From: a virus
Direction: 5' to 3' (one strand)
Virus record (IMG/VR): IMGVR_UViG_3300031243_000013
Span: 1-23,180 of that record
Length of the DNA stretch: 23,180 nt
Shown: one piece after another, positions 19,945 to 23,180 of the stretch
Position numbering within the stretch: the stretch's first letter is position 1
Layout: the number at the start of each line of letters is the position of its first letter
The notes under the pieces: model-generated
Told to the model about the DNA's origin: nothing
Database searches by the model: none
The model's input: the letters and a program-made list of their open reading frames with translations, nothing else
Position numbers and translations under genes: made by a program

Positions 19945-19971
19945 GGCCACCCCTCAGAAAGAGGGATGACC
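19945..19971 (-). promoter_or_regulatory. Stable intergenic hairpin between rIIB and the 730-residue gene
   Basis: On the minus strand GGTCATCCCTC and GAGGGGTGGCC form an 11-pair stem with two G-U pairs and a TTTCT loop. No T run follows, so it is not a classical terminator. It could be an RNase III processing site or a stabiliser separating the two messages. Confidence 0.5.
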
Positions 19972-19996
19972 AATGTTTTATTACCAGTTCCGACGA

Positions 19997-20791
19997 TTAG
20001 ACTCGGAACGCCCGATGACTTGGGGCCTGATCGTAATCACGATCATAAACGACCCTTGTAGAGCGTTCTTCAAGACTATTAGGCTCAACTTCTTCAAGAA
20101 CCTCGTACCGGCAGCAACGCATCTTGGCATTGTTGTAATCCGGCGGCACAGCAACCACGTCTGCCGGGTTTACCTTAACTGCAACAGTACGACTACCGTT
20201 AGAGTAGAAATGACTCAGGTAAGAGGTAGCTGCAACGTGGAGACCCTGCGAGCAGGTGTTATTGATGTTGTCATCAACCTGATGTCGAGAAACTTCGCAC
20301 ACCTTACCCGGACTATTGTCAAGTGTATTTGAGTAAATGTCATGGTAGTTCTCGCGAACGTTCTTAAAGGCCACAAAGTGCCCATCTTCTGTGATAGGAG
20401 CCATCCAGTGCTCAAGGAATGCAAACAGAGACTGACGAGAGTTGTAGCTAGGATTCTGGTCAATGTTGCGAAGGAAGTTAGCCAAGGGCTCAATGTCAGC
20501 GTCTTCGCTAGCAAGATCAAGCATCTTATCTACGAGAACACCATGAAGCTCTTCACCCTTGTAGGTGATAGTTTGTGCTTCAAGGTCAACATTAATGTCA
20601 GAACCTTCTGCAAACTTAGACATTGCAAGACCACGGTCAATCAAACTGGTGATAAGTTCAGGGTCATGAGGCTCGTAAAGAAGGTGTTTACAAAGCTCAT
20701 CAAAGTTCTTTGAGTCACTTGGGATGTTATGCGACTTGCCGTTAAAGAAGATAGAGATTGCTTTCGGGGTGTAGGTATAGGGGTATTGCAT
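19997..20791 (-). CDS. rIIB: rIIB-like protein
   Basis: A 264-residue protein, partner of rIIA in T4-type rII systems that affect lysis timing and resistance to prophage exclusion. Conserved-looking segments are YTPKAISIFFNGKSHNIPSD at the N-terminus, GHFVAFKNVRENYHDIYSNT (about 135-155) and NTCSQGLHVAATSYLSHFYS (about 180-200), a pattern typical of rIIB-like proteins. T4 RIIB is somewhat longer (about 312). Its ATG overlaps the rIIA stop by one base (TAATG), preserving the T4 gene order and implying coupled synthesis. Confidence 0.85.
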   Translation of the reverse strand: MQYPYTYTPKAISIFFNGKSHNIPSDSKNFDELCKHLLYEPHDPELITSLIDRGLAMSKFAEGSDINVDLEAQTITYKGEELHGVLVDKMLDLASEDADIEPLANFLRNIDQNPSYNSRQSLFAFLEHWMAPITEDGHFVAFKNVRENYHDIYSNTLDNSPGKVCEVSRHQVDDNINNTCSQGLHVAATSYLSHFYSNGSRTVAVKVNPADVVAVPPDYNNAKMRCCRYEVLEEVEPNSLEERSTRVVYDRDYDQAPSHRAFRV

Positions 20792-22995
20792 TAAAACTTT
20801 CCTTTTTGGTTCATGACTAGGTCTTCATACTGCTTAACAGTATCTTTATTCCATCCGTTCAGTTTAGATAGGAGTGGAAACAGGGAAGATCGTTCTTTCG
20901 AGATTGCCTCAATGATACGATCGTAAGAAACAAGATGTCCTGACTCTTTAACATCAGCCCTAACTGAGTTAATTTTGTGTAGATCATCCCTCGTTATAGA
21001 TGCGGTAATTTTCTCAAGTTTTTCATAGATTGGCCTTATAGCATTTATATGCCTGCTTGGCCAAAACGGAAGTGTGTAAGAATTGTAAGAGGAATTTATG
21101 ATATTACTAATACGATTTTTTGCAGTTATGCAATGCCTCAGATTAACAAGACGTTTGTATTCTCCACTATTAATTACCTCTTTAGCAGTGACATCAAGAT
21201 TAATCCAATCTGGGTCTTTATCAAATCGACTCCACATAGTTTTAGGAACAATAACAACTTTATCATCAGGACTTAGCCCAAGAATACTTTTCCAGTTAGG
21301 GAGAAGAAAATTTTCCTTGAAAGCCCCGTCTTGGATATCGTTTCTAAACATGCGAAGATAGTAACCACCCTCATCAAATTCTTCAGGTTCAAGTGTAGTA
21401 TCGTAACCACGGAAGCTGCCATTCCCTTTCAGTTCCCTGAGTTTTACACGAGACCTCCCCTTTTTAGGATGGGTGTAGTCTATTTCGTGGGTAAAAATAG
21501 TTCCCCTATTCTCTTTTGCACGCCTAGACTTATAGGTCTTTATCTGATCCAGAGCTTCTTTCTCGTTGTCGTCCGTTATTTCAACATAGGAAGCTCGACT
21601 AAAACCTTTTTCCGTTAGGTACTTATGTACACGTCTGGCATTATGCTTTGCTTGGGGCGCTCCCTTCCTTTGATCGGATATAATAAGAATTGGATCTGTG
21701 GTAAGCCGGTAAATTGAATCAGTAAAATGATTTGTTTTAGTAATTTTTGCGTTGGCTGTGGCTTTATGATCTATCCAAGCAAAAGAAAATTGGTCTAGCT
21801 CGGTTAGAATATGGGAATTGAGTAATTTGCCCCAAACAGAAGTAAACCTACCTTCTTTGTAAACAGTAGCATTCCCATATTGCGGTTTCTTTGGGTCATA
21901 TTTTTCTAGGTTTGAGTTAGTACTAAATTTTACTATTGAACTGGCAGAAGTGAAGTATTGTTGCTTAAAATAGTTATGTGAAACTCTACTCCGAAAGTAT
22001 TTGTTAGCTTCTTCAAGCGTTTTAAATTTGTTTACTACTTCAAGAGTATCCTCTAAGATTACATCTGATACTTCATTAATTCTCTTTTTAATAGAGTCAG
22101 CAGTAGGTTCATCTTTACCGAAAGATAGCTCCTCCCGAGACAGAGTTATCTCAAGTTCCCCCATTTCAAAGGGTAGGACAATAATGTCATCACGACCACA
22201 AAGTTTTGTTAGAGTAATAATTTCGGAAGAAGAAACATAATCGTTAGGCTTGATAGGATAAAGAACGGTACCCATTTTAGCAAAAACAATGGTTTCGTTA
22301 TACCCTATCCCTACGGGGCTTCCGTTTTTATCACAGAAATTGCCTATCTTGTAAAGACCTTTTTTATCAATGTCATATTTGATACGCTTTTTAGGCTCAA
22401 ACCCCTCTGGGATAGGGTCATAGGCGAGAGAAACCCACTCAGCAGCATCCCGGAAAGACTGAACGTCTCTAGCATCAACAGGGAAAGTTACCTCTAGACC
22501 AGTTTCATCATTAGAGTCTTCCTCGTGCATCAAGTTAATGGTTGGTACACCGTCTCGACCAATTACTGCTGAATAGACCCTACGCTTTCCATCATGCCAA
22601 GATGTAACCCCGTATGTGTCAGTGTAGGAGAAAGGCGATTTAGAACCAAGACCCCACTTGCCCGTTTGAGAGTTTGTATCCTCTTTTGTAGATTGGAACA
22701 CAGTTGTATACAGTCCCATGACATCTTCATGAGACAATCCATAGCCATAATCACGCACCCTAAACTCGTTGTTGAACAAACTAGGAAACGTAACAGAAAA
22801 GGGGCGGTCCTTGTTACCACGTTCTGTATGAGCGTCGTAAGCGTTAGACCAGATTTCCCTAGTAATTGATTCCGCCTTGCGGGAGTATAGACCGTCAATA
22901 AGAGCCTTAAAGGCCTTTCCATTCTCAGCAATTTTGAAACGACCTTCTTGAGACACGCTCGTACGTACATCACGTTCTTCTTGCATCAACTTCAT
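20791..22995 (-). CDS. rIIA: rIIA-like protein with GHKL ATPase domain
   Basis: A 734-residue protein, close to T4 RIIA in length. The N-terminal 200 residues form a GHKL-type ATP-binding domain: REIWSNAYDAH (Glu47, Asn51, Asp54), RDYGYGLS (Asp82, Gly84, Gly86), and GKWGLGSKSPF (112-122). The rest is an uncharacterised RIIA-type region of mixed strands and helices. In T4 the RIIA/RIIB pair is membrane-associated and counters lambda Rex exclusion; a similar counter-defence or lysis-timing role is inferred here. The ATG overlaps the preceding stop by ATGA, and rIIB follows with a one-base overlap. Confidence 0.88.
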   Translation of the reverse strand: MKLMQEERDVRTSVSQEGRFKIAENGKAFKALIDGLYSRKAESITREIWSNAYDAHTERGNKDRPFSVTFPSLFNNEFRVRDYGYGLSHEDVMGLYTTVFQSTKEDTNSQTGKWGLGSKSPFSYTDTYGVTSWHDGKRRVYSAVIGRDGVPTINLMHEEDSNDETGLEVTFPVDARDVQSFRDAAEWVSLAYDPIPEGFEPKKRIKYDIDKKGLYKIGNFCDKNGSPVGIGYNETIVFAKMGTVLYPIKPNDYVSSSEIITLTKLCGRDDIIVLPFEMGELEITLSREELSFGKDEPTADSIKKRINEVSDVILEDTLEVVNKFKTLEEANKYFRSRVSHNYFKQQYFTSASSIVKFSTNSNLEKYDPKKPQYGNATVYKEGRFTSVWGKLLNSHILTELDQFSFAWIDHKATANAKITKTNHFTDSIYRLTTDPILIISDQRKGAPQAKHNARRVHKYLTEKGFSRASYVEITDDNEKEALDQIKTYKSRRAKENRGTIFTHEIDYTHPKKGRSRVKLRELKGNGSFRGYDTTLEPEEFDEGGYYLRMFRNDIQDGAFKENFLLPNWKSILGLSPDDKVVIVPKTMWSRFDKDPDWINLDVTAKEVINSGEYKRLVNLRHCITAKNRISNIINSSYNSYTLPFWPSRHINAIRPIYEKLEKITASITRDDLHKINSVRADVKESGHLVSYDRIIEAISKERSSLFPLLSKLNGWNKDTVKQYEDLVMNQKGKF

Positions 22996-23180
22996 TTTGG
23001 ATAGATTCCTTCAATTATGATTCGTCTAGCATTTTCTAAAGAGTAAGTCTTGTAGATGAGGAAAATAGAGTCTGCGTCACCTATACACAACCCTTTAGAA
23101 TACACCTGAGGAACAGTTCTGTGTTTTGCCACAAAGAGTGGCCGGATAGATGTTGCATTAACTTCAGTAAATTCAAATTC
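22992..23180 (-). CDS. Glutaredoxin-like protein, C-terminal part
   Basis: Only the last 62 codons are in the window; the start lies beyond 23180. FVAKHRTVPQVYSKGLCIGD followed by ADSIFLIYKTYSLENARR resembles the second half of glutaredoxins and thioredoxin-like proteins, with the cis-Pro segment TVPQV and the GLCIGDAD turn (usually G.x.IGG.D). The CxxC active site would lie off the window. Phage glutaredoxins usually serve ribonucleotide reductase as electron donors. The stop overlaps the rIIA start by four bases. Confidence 0.6.
   Translation of the reverse strand, partial: EFEFTEVNATSIRPLFVAKHRTVPQVYSKGLCIGDADSIFLIYKTYSLENARRIIIEGIYPK

Noticed and set aside
23068-23082. Partial match to the leader box (GTCACCTAT).
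   Set aside because: Lies inside the glutaredoxin-like coding sequence and lacks the rest of the box and the following hairpin.

Overview
The window is a stretch of a tailed double-stranded DNA phage genome. It carries large and small terminase subunits, tail-fibre and adhesin genes, a T4-type rIIA/rIIB pair, and a long run of very small overlapping phage genes. Every gene I can support is on the minus strand, so transcription runs from about 23180 down to 1. Genes are packed with ATGA or TAATG overlaps and Shine-Dalgarno sites. I see no integrase, repressor, tRNA or CRISPR array. Several accessory genes (DUF4376, a GTA-like head-spike base protein, a VRR-NUC remnant) are of kinds common in Rhodobacterales phages and prophages, so a marine alphaproteobacterial host is my inference, not something the sequence proves.

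Layout in transcription order. (1) 23180-17705: end of a glutaredoxin-like gene, then rIIA, rIIB and a 730-residue conserved protein of unknown function. (2) 17691-15196: a run of small phage genes, including a zinc-ribbon-like protein, an A1S_2505/macro-like protein and a YCCLGVL-motif protein. (3) 15201-13283: a GC-rich accessory block with a broken VRR-NUC nuclease, a 30-bp direct repeat and a hexapeptide-repeat protein. (4) 13203-11739: small membrane, basic and acidic proteins. (5) 11735-10833: about 900 bases without a convincing gene, holding stem-loops, a strong intrinsic terminator, and a tandem array of promoter-like and structured-RNA repeats. (6) 10832-10012: two overlapping membrane-protein genes. 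(7) 9798-6979: terminase small subunit, three small genes, terminase large subunit. (8) 6927-682: GC-rich virion-surface genes: a spike-base-like protein, a 746-residue adhesin with BspA-type repeats, two paralogous small proteins (one broken), a tail fibre, and a DUF4376 cluster. (9) 452-3: an NlpC/P60-like protein behind its own promoter-like region.

The terminase and most small genes look AT-rich, whereas host-recognition genes (about 700-6660) and the accessory block (about 13283-15180) are visibly GC-rich. This suggests a phage backbone carrying imported cassettes. Signs of recent rearrangement sit at these cassettes: a perfect direct repeat, a truncated nuclease, a chimeric ORF, and two small genes whose reading frames are broken by one or two bases. 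The least explained element is the repeat array at 10867-11476, whose leader box recurs at 498-513 before the NlpC/P60-like gene.
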